Source of the DNA: an uncultured Oscillospiraceae bacterium
Lineage (GTDB): Bacteria; Bacillota; Clostridia; Oscillospirales; Ruminococcaceae
Assembly (NCBI GenBank): GCA_910587335.1
Contig: CAJUMG010000005.1
Coordinates: 12,574-56,556, forward strand
DNA: 43,983 nt
Reading direction: 5' to 3'
Below, in pieces: positions 22,634-30,336 of the stretch (its first letter is position 1; the number at the start of each line of letters is the position of its first letter). Under the pieces are notes generated by a model. The model made no database searches. It was not told where the DNA came from and worked only from the letters and a program-made list of their open reading frames with translations. The translations under genes were made by a program, and so were the position numbers.

Positions 22634-23325
22634 GAGCGGTTACCTCCTTCACAAAGGGCAATCAGTCTTTCGAATAGCTTCTGATCAGCTGGGGACTGGG
22701 ACTGCTCTGGGTGCCACTGTACAGCAAATATCGGAAGAGAAGTATGTTCAATTGCTTCAATCAGACCGTCTGGGGATTTGGCACATACCGTTAAATCCCG
22801 ACCAAGATCCTTTATACCCTGATGATGCCGGCTTACCACCTCTTGCTGCTGGCCATAACAGCAGACAAAAGAATCAGGCTGAGCCAGAATGGTATGATTT
22901 TTTCCGTCGTGCTCCTGGTCAAGGTCTTGCAAAAGATCCATGTAAAGAGAGCCTCCCAAGGCGACATTTATAATCTGGATTCCACGGCCAATGCCAAATA
23001 TCGGTTTGCCCTGCTCCATGAAAGCCTTTAATAGAGCAAAGTCCAGATCGTCCCGCAGCTCGTTCAGCGGATGGCCAGGCCCACCCATTCTGTCTTTATA
23101 AATTTCGCCGTAATTGCCTGCGTGGATATCGCTGGTTCCGCCGGTAAGCAAAAGCCCATCTGCCATAGCGGCATATTCAGCGGCGCAATTCAGGTCAAAG
23201 GCGGTGACAGGAATGCCGCCGGCATTTCTGACGCATTGGGTGTAATTGCTGCTAATGATTATATGCGGCGCTTGAAACATGGGGTTAAATCCATCATCCG
23301 GTCCGATTAGGATTACAGGTTTCAT
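22630..23325 (-). CDS. Peptidase C26 paralogue lacking the catalytic Cys
   Basis: A 231-residue homologue of the next gene (conserved MKP(I/V)I start, DGL(I/L)LTG, GKP(V/I)FGI, VQWHPE). The nucleophile elbow reads FGIGRGIQIINV: Gly113 (codon GGC, one base from TGC) replaces Cys, although His205 and Glu207 remain. It therefore probably cannot form the thioester and may be a pseudoenzyme, perhaps a regulatory or structural partner of the active copy. The rest of the fold is intact, so it is not a decaying pseudogene. The start ATG 23325 was chosen because GGGAGG precedes it; promoter at 23403-23431. Confidence 0.87.
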   Translation of the reverse strand: MKPVILIGPDDGFNPMFQAPHIIISSNYTQCVRNAGGIPVTAFDLNCAAEYAAMADGLLLTGGTSDIHAGNYGEIYKDRMGGPGHPLNELRDDLDFALLKAFMEQGKPIFGIGRGIQIINVALGGSLYMDLLQDLDQEHDGKNHTILAQPDSFVCCYGQQQEVVSRHHQGIKDLGRDLTVCAKSPDGLIEAIEHTSLPIFAVQWHPEQSQSPADQKLFERLIALCEGGNRS

Positions 23326-23402
23326 ATTCTTCCTCCCATCAAAAAAGAAATCGTCTGCCAAACAGATGAAACTGGTGGCAGCTTTTATCAGGTACCTATT
23401 TA

Positions 23403-23431
23403 AATATACTGTTTTTTATAGATTATGTCAA
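23403..23431 (-). promoter_or_regulatory. Promoter of the C26 hydrolase pair
   Basis: A near-consensus sigma-A promoter on the minus strand: TTGACA (23431-23426), 17-bp spacer and TATATT (23408-23403). Confidence 0.85.
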
Positions 23432-23493
23432 ATCTTTTTTAGGAAAAGTGTTGGGCCTTTGCAGGAAGAAAAAAGGATTTTATTGGATTGTTC

Positions 23494-23522
23494 TTGACTT
23501 TACCCTGTGTTTATGTTAAAAT
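23494..23522 (+). promoter_or_regulatory. Promoter of the tRNA-Ser pair
   Basis: TTGACT (23494-23499), 17-bp spacer and TAAAAT (23517-23522), ending 19 bases before the first tRNA base. Confidence 0.85.
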
Positions 23523-23540
23523 GAATCCCGTCACACGGAT

Positions 23541-23627
23541 GGAGAGGTGTCCGAGCGGTTTAAGGAGCTGGTCTTGAAAACCAGTGACTCGTCAGAGCCA
23601 AGGGTTCGAATCCCTTCCTCTCCGCCA
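23541..23627 (+). tRNA. tRNA-Ser (anticodon UGA)
   Basis: Class II tRNA with acceptor stem GGAGAGG/CCTCTCC, D-arm with GCGGTTTAAGG, anticodon stem CTGGT/ACCAG around CTTGAAA (anticodon TGA), a long variable arm, GGTTCGAATCC T-loop, discriminator G and an encoded CCA (23625-23627). Reads UCN serine codons (mainly UCA). Confidence 0.97.
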
Positions 23628-23674
23628 AATTCCATCCAAGGGACAAATTGAATATATTGTGCTGTTACCGATTC

Positions 23675-23765
23675 GGAGATGTACTCAAGTTGGTGACGAG
23701 GCGCCCCTGCTAAGGGCGTAGGCTGGGAAACTGGCGCGAGAGTTCGAGTCTCTCCATCTCCGCCA
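23675..23765 (+). tRNA. tRNA-Ser (anticodon GCU)
   Basis: Acceptor stem GGAGATG/CATCTCC, anticodon loop CTGCTAA (anticodon GCT), long variable arm, AGTTCGAGTCT T-loop, discriminator G and an encoded CCA (23763-23765). Reads AGC and AGU codons. Forty-seven bases separate it from the first tRNA, in the same transcript. Confidence 0.97.
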
Positions 23766-23812
23766 AGGCTTATAAATCGTTTGTTTAAGCGGTTTGTAAG
23801 CCTTTTATTTTG
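23765..23812 (+). terminator. Terminator of the tRNA-Ser operon
   Basis: AAGGCTTATAAA (23765-23776) pairs with TTTGTAAGCCTT (23793-23804), one G-U pair, and is followed by TTATTTT. It starts at the CCA end of the second tRNA. Confidence 0.85.
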
Positions 23813-23865
23813 CTTTTAAAAGACGATAAAAATTGCCTTAAAACTTCTGCTCCAAGCCGCGGGCA

Positions 23866-23902
23866 AAAAAATCCGCCGGGGGGAACCCACAGCGGATTTT
23901 TT
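23866..23902. terminator. Terminator of the racemase operon
   Basis: AAAAAATCCGC (23866-23876) and its exact complement (23892-23902) flank a 15-base loop, with A and T tracts on both sides. It lies about 60 bases after the racemase stop on the minus strand. Confidence 0.85.
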
Positions 23903-23962
23903 CTATTTTTAGCAGTACATCCCACCTGCGTTGACTTAAAAAGCCCAGATGTTTTATAAGCT

Positions 23963-24682
23963 CTATACAGGTGCTGATTCGGCTCTTTCTTTTACCAGAC
24001 GGTCGATAACGCATTGGAGAGGATCAATGACTGTTTTTTGGCTTTGGTATCCCCGATTCACGCACATGGAATGCAGAACGGGGATTTCGGTACAGCCCAA
24101 AATAACCGTTTCACATCGTCCACCGTCAAGAAATTGTACAAATTTACGAAGAACCGCGTCATCTATTTGATCTTGCTTAACAGCCTCGATAAAGTCCCGA
24201 ATTTGAACCTGATCATCCTCGGTTGGGTTTTCGATTGGAATGCCGTATTCATCAAAAATATTTTGGTAAATCCCGGCAGCAATGGTCCCTTCGCTTGCGA
24301 TTAAAAAAACATTTTTGCTATCTCCCCTCGGGGGGGGGGTACTTATAACGCATTCATGGATCAAATCAATCATCAGGCCCCGGCTTTCGGGGACATTCTT
24401 TTGCACATCCGCCAGAAAGGCGTGAGAGGTGTTACAGGCCAAAACGATTCTGTCGGCGCCGGCGCGGATGAGATTTTGCACAGAGGCAGACAAATCCGCG
24501 ATCAGCTCTTTCTTTTTCTCATCGTACAAAATAGCCCGGACGCGGCTTGGCATGGTACAGTAATTATCAATCAAAACTCTGGGCCGTTCCCATTCCTTTT
24601 GGGCGGGAAACGCGGCTATGATCCGCCGGAAAAAGTCGACGGTGGCCCAGCTGCCCATCCCTCCAACAATTCCAATAGTCAT
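23963..24682 (-). CDS. Aspartate/glutamate racemase family protein with a C10 tract
   Basis: A 239-residue cofactor-independent racemase with two pseudo-symmetric halves. The two catalytic Cys are in LACNTSH (about residue 84) and LGCTEIP (about 198), and MTIGIVGGMGSWAT opens the protein. Asp/Glu racemases interconvert L- and D-amino acids, for wall or other polymers. Codons for STPPPRG include ten consecutive C residues (24330-24339 in genome orientation G10), where slippage would shift the frame and truncate the enzyme. It is the last of a three-gene operon with a nucleotidyltransferase and a HAD phosphatase. Which amino acid it acts on is unknown; the fold is well supported. Confidence 0.85.
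   Translation of the reverse strand: MTIGIVGGMGSWATVDFFRRIIAAFPAQKEWERPRVLIDNYCTMPSRVRAILYDEKKKELIADLSASVQNLIRAGADRIVLACNTSHAFLADVQKNVPESRGLMIDLIHECVISTPPPRGDSKNVFLIASEGTIAAGIYQNIFDEYGIPIENPTEDDQVQIRDFIEAVKQDQIDDAVLRKFVQFLDGGRCETVILGCTEIPVLHSMCVNRGYQSQKTVIDPLQCVIDRLVKERAESAPV
24330..24339. repeat. Ten-base G/C homopolymer inside the racemase gene
   Basis: Ten G residues on the plus strand, C10 in the coding strand, by far the longest G/C mononucleotide run I noticed in the window. Such tracts change length by slipped-strand mispairing and often make genes phase-variable. It may also be a sequencing or assembly error point. Confidence 0.85.
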
Positions 24683-24708
24683 CTTTTTTCCATCCTCTCT
24701 GCTATGGA

Positions 24709-25353
24709 CTAAAAATCTTTATAGCCGCCTTTTACCCAGCGGACAGCTTCTTCATAGTCATGAGGTGTATCAATTTCCTTCGTGCGGATTTGAATAACGT
24801 CTACCGGCATTAAGGGTTCCACCATCATATAGATATGGCCGGTTCCTTCGCGCAGCCGATCGGTTTTTAGCTTTGCAAGTCCTGTCCACTCCAGGTCACC
24901 CTGTTCGGTGGAAAATGCCACGACCTGGTTTTGGTCGTTTAGGCGCATCAGAACCGGATTGTCGGTGGTTGGTTCGCACCCGCCAACGCATTCTCCCTCA
25001 TGCTCCAAAATCAAAGAGAGGTCCTCTGGATGCACCAGCAGATCACCGTCGAAAGCAACGACATATTCGCGGGCGCCTGTCAAACCTTTGCAAAAGCTTG
25101 CCGCTGTTCCGGTGGTGGCGTAATCATAGTTAAACGCGAACAGGATATCCTTTCGGTATTCCTTGACTGTCTGCATAACGCGGTCAGCCTGATAGCCCAC
25201 AACGATCCGTACATCGTCATAATCCTTTAAAAGCTCCAGCTGCCGAAGGATCAGCGGTTGGCCGCAGACATCTGCCAGCGCTTTTGTGCTGCCGATTCCT
25301 AGGCGAGTTCCCATACCGGCGCAGGAAATAATGATGGTAACATTGTTTTTCAT
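24709..25353 (-). CDS. Sugar/choline-type nucleotidyltransferase (LicC/IspD-like fold)
   Basis: A NTP-transferase of 214 residues. The N-terminal ISCAGMGTRLG-x-x-STKAL is the nucleotide-binding loop with the catalytic Lys, and VAFDGDLLVHPED holds the metal-binding Asp (about residue 96). A later TGHIYMMVEPLMPVDVIQIR and DTPHDYEEAVRWV complete the pattern of CTP:phosphocholine cytidylyltransferase (LicC) and similar enzymes. The start was set at ATG 25353, which has GGTGAA upstream; an ATG at 25374, one base after the previous stop, lacks a ribosome site. It would activate a phosphorylated small molecule as an NDP derivative; the substrate is not readable. Sits between HAD phosphatase and racemase genes. 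Confidence 0.82.
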   Translation of the reverse strand: MKNNVTIIISCAGMGTRLGIGSTKALADVCGQPLILRQLELLKDYDDVRIVVGYQADRVMQTVKEYRKDILFAFNYDYATTGTAASFCKGLTGAREYVVAFDGDLLVHPEDLSLILEHEGECVGGCEPTTDNPVLMRLNDQNQVVAFSTEQGDLEWTGLAKLKTDRLREGTGHIYMMVEPLMPVDVIQIRTKEIDTPHDYEEAVRWVKGGYKDF

Positions 25354-25375
25354 CTTTTTCACCATGCTTTTCATT

Positions 25376-25978
25376 TTATAATAAAGTTTTTAAAAAGTCG
25401 GCACACCGTCGGTCATCGTAAAAAGCAAAGTTGACGCACCGCAGCAGCGAGGGTGCAATATCCCGCACACCGCCAAAGCCGATGGCGATATCCGCCAGCC
25501 TTGCCATTCCGGAATCATTGTCGCCATCTCCGACCACGACAAAGGGGCGGATAAACTGCTTTACAATCAATTCCTTTTCTGCAACACTTACAACCTGTGC
25601 AATTTTGTCATCCTTCACGTCCGCTTTGGAACAGTACACGTGGTGCTCCATTCCAAGCTTTTTCATCAAGTCACAGATCCAAATGTCCAGATTGCCTGTT
25701 ACAATGTAGCACCGTTCCGCATTTTCCCGGATAAAACCGGCGATATGGGGATTGAGCTCAACCTGACTGACGATCTGCCGCACGGTTGAAACATTGACAG
25801 AGCTTAAAATCGAAACCCGATTTAAAAAGCTTACCTTAAAGGGAATTTCGCCCCGCATGGTAGCTTCTGTCAAAGTGCGTATTTCATCTAGCTTTCCGAT
25901 TCCCTTGGCAATGGTCGGCAGGATTTCCTGCTTGGTGACCGTTGAGTCGAGATCAAAAAGAAAAACGTAATCTGTCAT
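25376..25978 (-). CDS. HAD-superfamily phosphatase, SerB-like
   Basis: A 200-residue haloacid-dehalogenase phosphatase. Motif I FLFDLDSTVT (about 6-15) with nucleophile Asp and acid/base Asp, motif II IVTGN (about 92-96), conserved Lys before FVVVGDGDNDSG (about 145-156) as motifs III and IV. A C1-type helical cap lies between motifs I and II, as in phosphoserine phosphatase. It is the first gene of the operon, reading from a promoter at 26052-26080 through a leader with a GCTGGC/GCCAGC hairpin. Together with the nucleotidyltransferase and the racemase it may make or edit an activated amino-acid or amino-alcohol donor, but that pathway is inference. Confidence 0.85.
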   Translation of the reverse strand: MTDYVFLFDLDSTVTKQEILPTIAKGIGKLDEIRTLTEATMRGEIPFKVSFLNRVSILSSVNVSTVRQIVSQVELNPHIAGFIRENAERCYIVTGNLDIWICDLMKKLGMEHHVYCSKADVKDDKIAQVVSVAEKELIVKQFIRPFVVVGDGDNDSGMARLADIAIGFGGVRDIAPSLLRCVNFAFYDDRRCADFLKTLL

Positions 25979-26051
25979 GCTTTCTATCCTTTTTCATCTA
26001 GTTTTAGCTGGCATCGCCAGCATTTGTCCTTTTTTAACGAAATTCATTATT

Positions 26052-26080
26052 ATTTTATCATGAAGTGGCTGATATTGCAA
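26052..26080 (-). promoter_or_regulatory. Promoter of the HAD/nucleotidyltransferase/racemase operon
   Basis: TTGCAA (26080-26075), 17-bp spacer and TAAAAT (26057-26052) on the minus strand. The leader has a 6-bp hairpin (26007-26021) without a T tract. Confidence 0.7.
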
Positions 26081-26144
26081 ACAAAAATCGTTTTTTGGCA
26101 GCTTTTATTACATTCCAAGATTTAAAGAAAAATAAAGATGTCCC

Positions 26145-26173
26145 TTGCAGAAGCGATTATTTTTTATTATAAT
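26145..26173 (+). promoter_or_regulatory. Promoter of the flavodiiron protein gene
   Basis: TTGCAG (26145-26150), 17-bp spacer and TATAAT (26168-26173), about 40 bases before the ATG at 26215. Confidence 0.8.
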
Positions 26174-26214
26174 ACTTGGTTGGAACGACTAGAATAGGAA
26201 AGGAAGGAATATAA

Positions 26215-27378
26215 ATGTCTGATATGCATATTTCTGCCGTGATTCGTTATATCGGTGTCAATGACACGGATATAGACCTTTTTGAAAGTCAATATGTGGT
26301 TCCTCACGGCGTATCCTATAATTCTTATCTGATTTTGGATGAGAAGGTAGCTGTGATGGATACGGTGGACCTGCGCAAGACAGATGAGTGGCTCCAAAAT
26401 TTGGAGCGGGAGCTGGCCGGACGTCAGCCCGATTATCTGGTCGTGCAGCACCTGGAGCCGGACCATGCAGGCAGTATCAGCGTTTTAACCGGGCGCTATC
26501 CCCAGATGACGTTAGTAGCCAGCGCGAAAGCTTTACAGATGCTGCCCTCCTATTTTCCGGGATGCACCAACCCCACCTGTGCTGTCAAAGAAGGGGACAT
26601 GCTGGAGCTGGGTGAACACCGCCTGACCTTTGTTATGGCTCCCATGGTCCATTGGCCGGAGGTAATGGTCAGCTATGAGTCGGCTGAAAAGGTCCTGTTT
26701 TCGGCGGATGGATTTGGCAAATTTGGGGCGATCGGCGCCGAGGAGGACTGGCTGTGCGAAGCCCGGCGCTACTACTTTAATATAGTGGGAAAATACGGCG
26801 CTCAGGTCCAAAGCCTTTTGAAAAAAGCCGCGGGGTTGGATATTCAGACCATCGCGCCGCTTCACGGCCCGGTGCTGAAGGAAAATTTGGGCTATTACAT
26901 CGGTAAGTACGATCTTTGGAGCCGGTATGAGCCGGAGGATGAGGGTGTGCTGATCGCCTATGCCTCTATCCACGGCAATACTGCCCAGGCTGCTGCCTGC
27001 ATGAAGGAGCTTTTGGAGCAGAAGGGCTGCCCAAAGGTGGCAATGGCTGATCTGTGCCGGGACGATCAGGCCGAGGCTGTCGAGGATGCGTTCCGCTATG
27101 GAAAATTGGTGGCCATGGCCTCGACCTACGATGGAGGGATATTCCCGCCTATGGAGCATTTCTTAGCTCATCTGCGGGATAAAACCTGGAGAAAGAGAAC
27201 AGTGGCTTTAGTCGAGAATGGATCCTGGGCGCCTGCTGCATGTAAAGTCATGCGGGGATATCTGGAAGGGATGAAGGAGATCACCATCTGCCCTGCCACC
27301 CATACGATCCAAGGAGCAGTGAAGGAAAGCGATAAAAAAGCATTGGAGCAGATTGCCGATGCGCTTTTGGCCAAGTAA
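26215..27378 (+). CDS. fprA: Flavodiiron protein (A-type flavoprotein)
   Basis: A 387-residue cytosolic protein that reduces O2 to water or NO to N2O and so protects anaerobes. The N-terminal metallo-beta-lactamase domain carries all six expected diiron ligands: His79, Glu81 and His84 (HLEPDH), His146 (MVHWPEV), Asp165 (SADGFG) and His217 (LHGPV). The C-terminal flavodoxin domain starts near 240 with the FMN-binding loop AYASIHGNTAQ. No rubredoxin or flavin-reductase extension, so it belongs to the simple class A and needs a separate electron donor. AGGAAGGAAT precedes the ATG, and a strong promoter is just upstream. Monocistronic by the surrounding spacing. Confidence 0.95.
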   Translation: MSDMHISAVIRYIGVNDTDIDLFESQYVVPHGVSYNSYLILDEKVAVMDTVDLRKTDEWLQNLERELAGRQPDYLVVQHLEPDHAGSISVLTGRYPQMTLVASAKALQMLPSYFPGCTNPTCAVKEGDMLELGEHRLTFVMAPMVHWPEVMVSYESAEKVLFSADGFGKFGAIGAEEDWLCEARRYYFNIVGKYGAQVQSLLKKAAGLDIQTIAPLHGPVLKENLGYYIGKYDLWSRYEPEDEGVLIAYASIHGNTAQAAACMKELLEQKGCPKVAMADLCRDDQAEAVEDAFRYGKLVAMASTYDGGIFPPMEHFLAHLRDKTWRKRTVALVENGSWAPAACKVMRGYLEGMKEITICPATHTIQGAVKESDKKALEQIADALLAK

Positions 27379-27428
27379 AATCTCTACCGGTGCGTTGTTA
27401 AAAACCCAAAAGACGAAAATTTTATAAA

Positions 27429-27447
27429 AAAGCCTTAAAAAGGCTTT
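27429..27447 (+). terminator. Weak hairpin after fprA
   Basis: AAAGCCTT (27429-27436), AAA loop and AAGGCTTT (27440-27447). The following sequence has few T residues, so termination may be leaky into the lipoprotein gene. Confidence 0.4.
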
Positions 27448-27474
27448 GTAGCTTTACAAGCAGGAGGGTAAAAA

Positions 27475-28713
27475 ATGAAAAAAAGCATTTGTTCTGTCCT
27501 GTCAGTGCTGCTGGTTCTGGCGATGCTGCTGACAGGATGTAATAACCAAAACGGAACTTCTCAATCTGCGGTGGAAAACCTGACCACCTATGAAAGCAAA
27601 AACGGGATCTATTCTGTCAGCGCACCTGCGGGGTGGACGGCAAATGCCGGCAGTAATGACGATCTGCTCACGGTAGATAATGCGGACAAGAGTCTTTCTC
27701 TGGTAGTACAGCGGTTTCCCAAGGCCAATGTGGCAGCGTTGGCCCCGGATGGGCAGGCCTTTGTAGAGTATTATCGCAAGTCGGTAACGGCTAATTTGGG
27801 CGAATGCAAAAGTGTGGAAAATCCTTCGATTACAGGAATGACCGTGTTGGCCGCAGAGGAGTATTCTCCCACCCAAAACGGTGTTACGGCTAAAGGGTAT
27901 CTGGTCTATGCTGAGTCGGACAGCGCTTATTATGTTGTACTGTCCACCGGACTGGAAAAGCAGTATAACGATCAGTTTGACCTGATCAAACAGATGGCGG
28001 TTTCTTTAAAGGAGGACCCACAGGCAGTCCAAAAGGCGGCTGAGATTACCATCTCGGATACACTTCGTTGGTTTAACGCCACCTATGCGATTATTACCAC
28101 CAAAAACGGGGCGAATATCAACCTGGTAGGCGGCTTGGAAGAAGGGGACGAGGCCAAAACGCGGATGCAGTCCGGCTTGGAGGAGAGCTGGGGCGTGACG
28201 GACCATGCTTCGGCCGAAGAGAATCTAAAGTGGCTTTTGGAAGAGGGCCACAATATCCAGCTGATAGAGGATTACACCGAAATGGAGTTTGGGGACCTTA
28301 CCCGCGACGAGCTCAATGAAATTCTGGACTACGGCGACTTTACTGCTGAGGACCGGGCTTATTATCTGGTGGTCTATGACGCATACTCCCAGTTTGGAGA
28401 TAAGGCGATCGTCGGTTGGGATTTAAGCCGCGCCATGCAGATGTGTGCATGGTATTATCTGGCAGGCTATTATACCTATGAAGAGGCGATGGATGCCTCG
28501 ATGGAAATCGCTACCCGCCTGCAATCCACCTTTACTTCTTGGGATGAAATGATCCAAAGCTACCTTTACGGCTTCCAATATTGGGCGGAGGATGACATTG
28601 AGGATCCCTCCTCTGATTCTTATGAGCGCAAAGAAATTTATGAGACGCTTAAAAATATGGAAAACAGTCCCTTTGGGCTGGATTGGAACATGACCTTCGA
28701 AAAGGATTGGTAA
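27475..28713 (+). CDS. DUF1266-containing lipoprotein
   Basis: A 412-residue secreted lipoprotein. Signal peptide 1-21 with lipobox LLTGC (Cys22). Residues about 35-180 are a beta-rich domain (YESKNGIYSVSAPAGWTANA ... ALAPDGQ) like PsbP/DUF1795 surface domains. Residues about 195-412 match DUF1266: GWDLSRAMQMCAWYYLAGYY, then EAMDASMEIATRLQ, FTSWDEMIQSYLYGFQYW. DUF1266 has no known function; here it is exported, whereas many members are cytosolic. Promoter not obvious; likely read from fprA or from the poorly terminated gap. AGCAGGAGGG precedes the ATG. Confidence 0.8.
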   Translation: MKKSICSVLSVLLVLAMLLTGCNNQNGTSQSAVENLTTYESKNGIYSVSAPAGWTANAGSNDDLLTVDNADKSLSLVVQRFPKANVAALAPDGQAFVEYYRKSVTANLGECKSVENPSITGMTVLAAEEYSPTQNGVTAKGYLVYAESDSAYYVVLSTGLEKQYNDQFDLIKQMAVSLKEDPQAVQKAAEITISDTLRWFNATYAIITTKNGANINLVGGLEEGDEAKTRMQSGLEESWGVTDHASAEENLKWLLEEGHNIQLIEDYTEMEFGDLTRDELNEILDYGDFTAEDRAYYLVVYDAYSQFGDKAIVGWDLSRAMQMCAWYYLAGYYTYEEAMDASMEIATRLQSTFTSWDEMIQSYLYGFQYWAEDDIEDPSSDSYERKEIYETLKNMENSPFGLDWNMTFEKDW

Positions 28714-28759
28714 AATCCTTTGTAAAAGCAAAAAGCTTTTAACCCATATCAAGCATAGC

Positions 28760-28799
28760 AAAAAGCATCTGGAGCCGATGGGCTTCAGATGCTTTTTTT
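28760..28799. terminator. Strong bidirectional terminator, contains the stop of the Rieske gene
   Basis: AAAAAGCATCTG (28760-28771) pairs with its complement (28786-28797); an inner stem GAGCC/GGCTT adds stability, and T tracts occur on both strands. It closes the lipoprotein gene and the leftward oxidoreductase gene, whose TGA (28787-28785) is in the stem. A small hairpin (28723-28741) precedes it. Confidence 0.9.
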
Positions 28800-30257
28800 A
28801 TCCTTTTTTTTTGCAAAGTTTTTGTGCCGAACCGGCAGATTTTGTTGGGCAGGTCCATCCAACAGCTTTCCACGGTGGTCAAAGCGGGAGCCGTGACAGG
28901 GGCAGTCCCAGCTTTTTTCGTCCGGATTCCATTCCAGCTGGCAGCCCAGATGGGGACAGCGAGGGGAAACGACGGATGCTGACTGGTCATGTTTTTTGTA
29001 GACGGCTTTTTTATCCGTGCCGGAAAGGACCACGCCGCCATGTCCGGCCGGAAGGCTTTTTTCGTTCGCCCCGGGAATTTGAAAAAAACGCTTACCCAAT
29101 CCGGATGCGGACTCCTTTCCTTCCCGCATTACAGCTGGGATCTCTTTGACACTGAATCGTCTTGGCCTAAATACTTCGGCATAAGGGCTTTCCTTTGAAC
29201 AGAGCATGTCGCATAAAAGCATGGCCGCCACCATGGCGGTGGATATCCCCCATTTTTGGAATCCGGTTGCCACATACCAGTCAGGCCGGCTGAACGAATA
29301 AGGACCGATGTAAGGAATCCCGCCGGCAGGTATGCAGTCCTGGGCGGACCAGGCGCAGACCTCTTGGCTTGCGGGGAAAAATTCTCGGGCTTTTTTGCGA
29401 AGCATATCGTATCGCCCTCCGGCCTGATTTTTTCCTGTCCGGTGCCCTGCCCCGCCGAATAGCAAAAGGTCATGGTATCTGCGAAAGGAATAGGACGGCT
29501 GGTCTGCGCCGATCCACATGCCGCTGGGAAAATCCGCGTTTTTAAGCGCCAGAACATAGGAGCGCTCCTGGTGCATCCGGGCGAAGTACATGCCGGGGAA
29601 ATTGACAAAGGGGTAGTGGCAGGCAAAGATGATTTTTTTGGCCCGGACGGTTCCATGCTCGGTCTGCACCAAATGACCTTCTACCGACCGGACAAGGGTG
29701 TTTTCATAGATTGTCAATTTTTCGCAAAGGCCTTTGATCAATTTAAGCGGGTGGAACTGGGCCTGGTTTTGGAATCGAACCGCACCTGCGGCGGGCACTG
29801 GCAGCGGTGGATTTTGCAGAAGTGAAGCGGAGAGCCCCAGCTTTTTTGCGGCACCTGCCTCCTGTGCCAGCTGGCGCAGATTGCGGGAATAAACATATGC
29901 ATCGGTCTTTTCAAAATCACAGTCGATTTTTTCTTGCTGGATCAGTCGTTCGTATTCTAAAATAGCTGCCTCATTGGCCTTAGCATACTGTCCGGCTTTT
30001 TCTTCGCCCAGATTTGTTATAAGACGATGGTAAATGAGCCCGTGCTGAGAAGTAATTTTGGCGGTGGTCCCGCCGGTCTGCCCGCCGGCAATGCGTCCTT
30101 TTTCCAGCACCACAACCTCTTTCCCGGTTTTTTGCAGCCGATATGCGGTTAAAATACCGGTTATTCCAGCGCCGATGACCACAATGTCTGCCGTTCTGTT
30201 TTGGGACAGCGGTTCTCGTTTTTCAATGGGACAGGACATGCGCCACAAAGATTCCAT
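28785..30257 (-). CDS. FAD oxidoreductase with C-terminal Rieske domain
   Basis: A 490-residue fusion. The N-terminus has the FAD-binding VIGAGITG (27-34) and the DAO-type oxidoreductase domain, including the GGQTGGTTAKITSQHG segment. The C-terminal about 80 residues are a Rieske [2Fe-2S] domain with Cys434-x-His436 and Cys452-x2-His455 as ligands, and Cys439/Cys454 placed for the stabilising disulfide. Such proteins are proposed to oxidise amines or thiols and pass electrons to the cluster; the substrate is unknown. The start was set at ATG 30257 after GGAGGAAAG, which trims 41 upstream codons. It is 79 bases from the AlkA-like gene and probably in one operon. Confidence 0.87.
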   Translation of the reverse strand: MESLWRMSCPIEKREPLSQNRTADIVVIGAGITGILTAYRLQKTGKEVVVLEKGRIAGGQTGGTTAKITSQHGLIYHRLITNLGEEKAGQYAKANEAAILEYERLIQQEKIDCDFEKTDAYVYSRNLRQLAQEAGAAKKLGLSASLLQNPPLPVPAAGAVRFQNQAQFHPLKLIKGLCEKLTIYENTLVRSVEGHLVQTEHGTVRAKKIIFACHYPFVNFPGMYFARMHQERSYVLALKNADFPSGMWIGADQPSYSFRRYHDLLLFGGAGHRTGKNQAGGRYDMLRKKAREFFPASQEVCAWSAQDCIPAGGIPYIGPYSFSRPDWYVATGFQKWGISTAMVAAMLLCDMLCSKESPYAEVFRPRRFSVKEIPAVMREGKESASGLGKRFFQIPGANEKSLPAGHGGVVLSGTDKKAVYKKHDQSASVVSPRCPHLGCQLEWNPDEKSWDCPCHGSRFDHRGKLLDGPAQQNLPVRHKNFAKKKDKKSI

Positions 30258-30336
30258 AGGCTTTCCTCCGAAAAAATGCTTTACCACTATTTTTTCTGAT
30301 TCGACGGAAAATATCCTCCTGCCCAAAGGACAAAGC

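Noticed and set aside
26007..26021. GCTGGC/GCCAGC hairpin as a terminator.
   Set aside because: No T tract on either strand at the proper place and no gene ends there; probably a leader hairpin.
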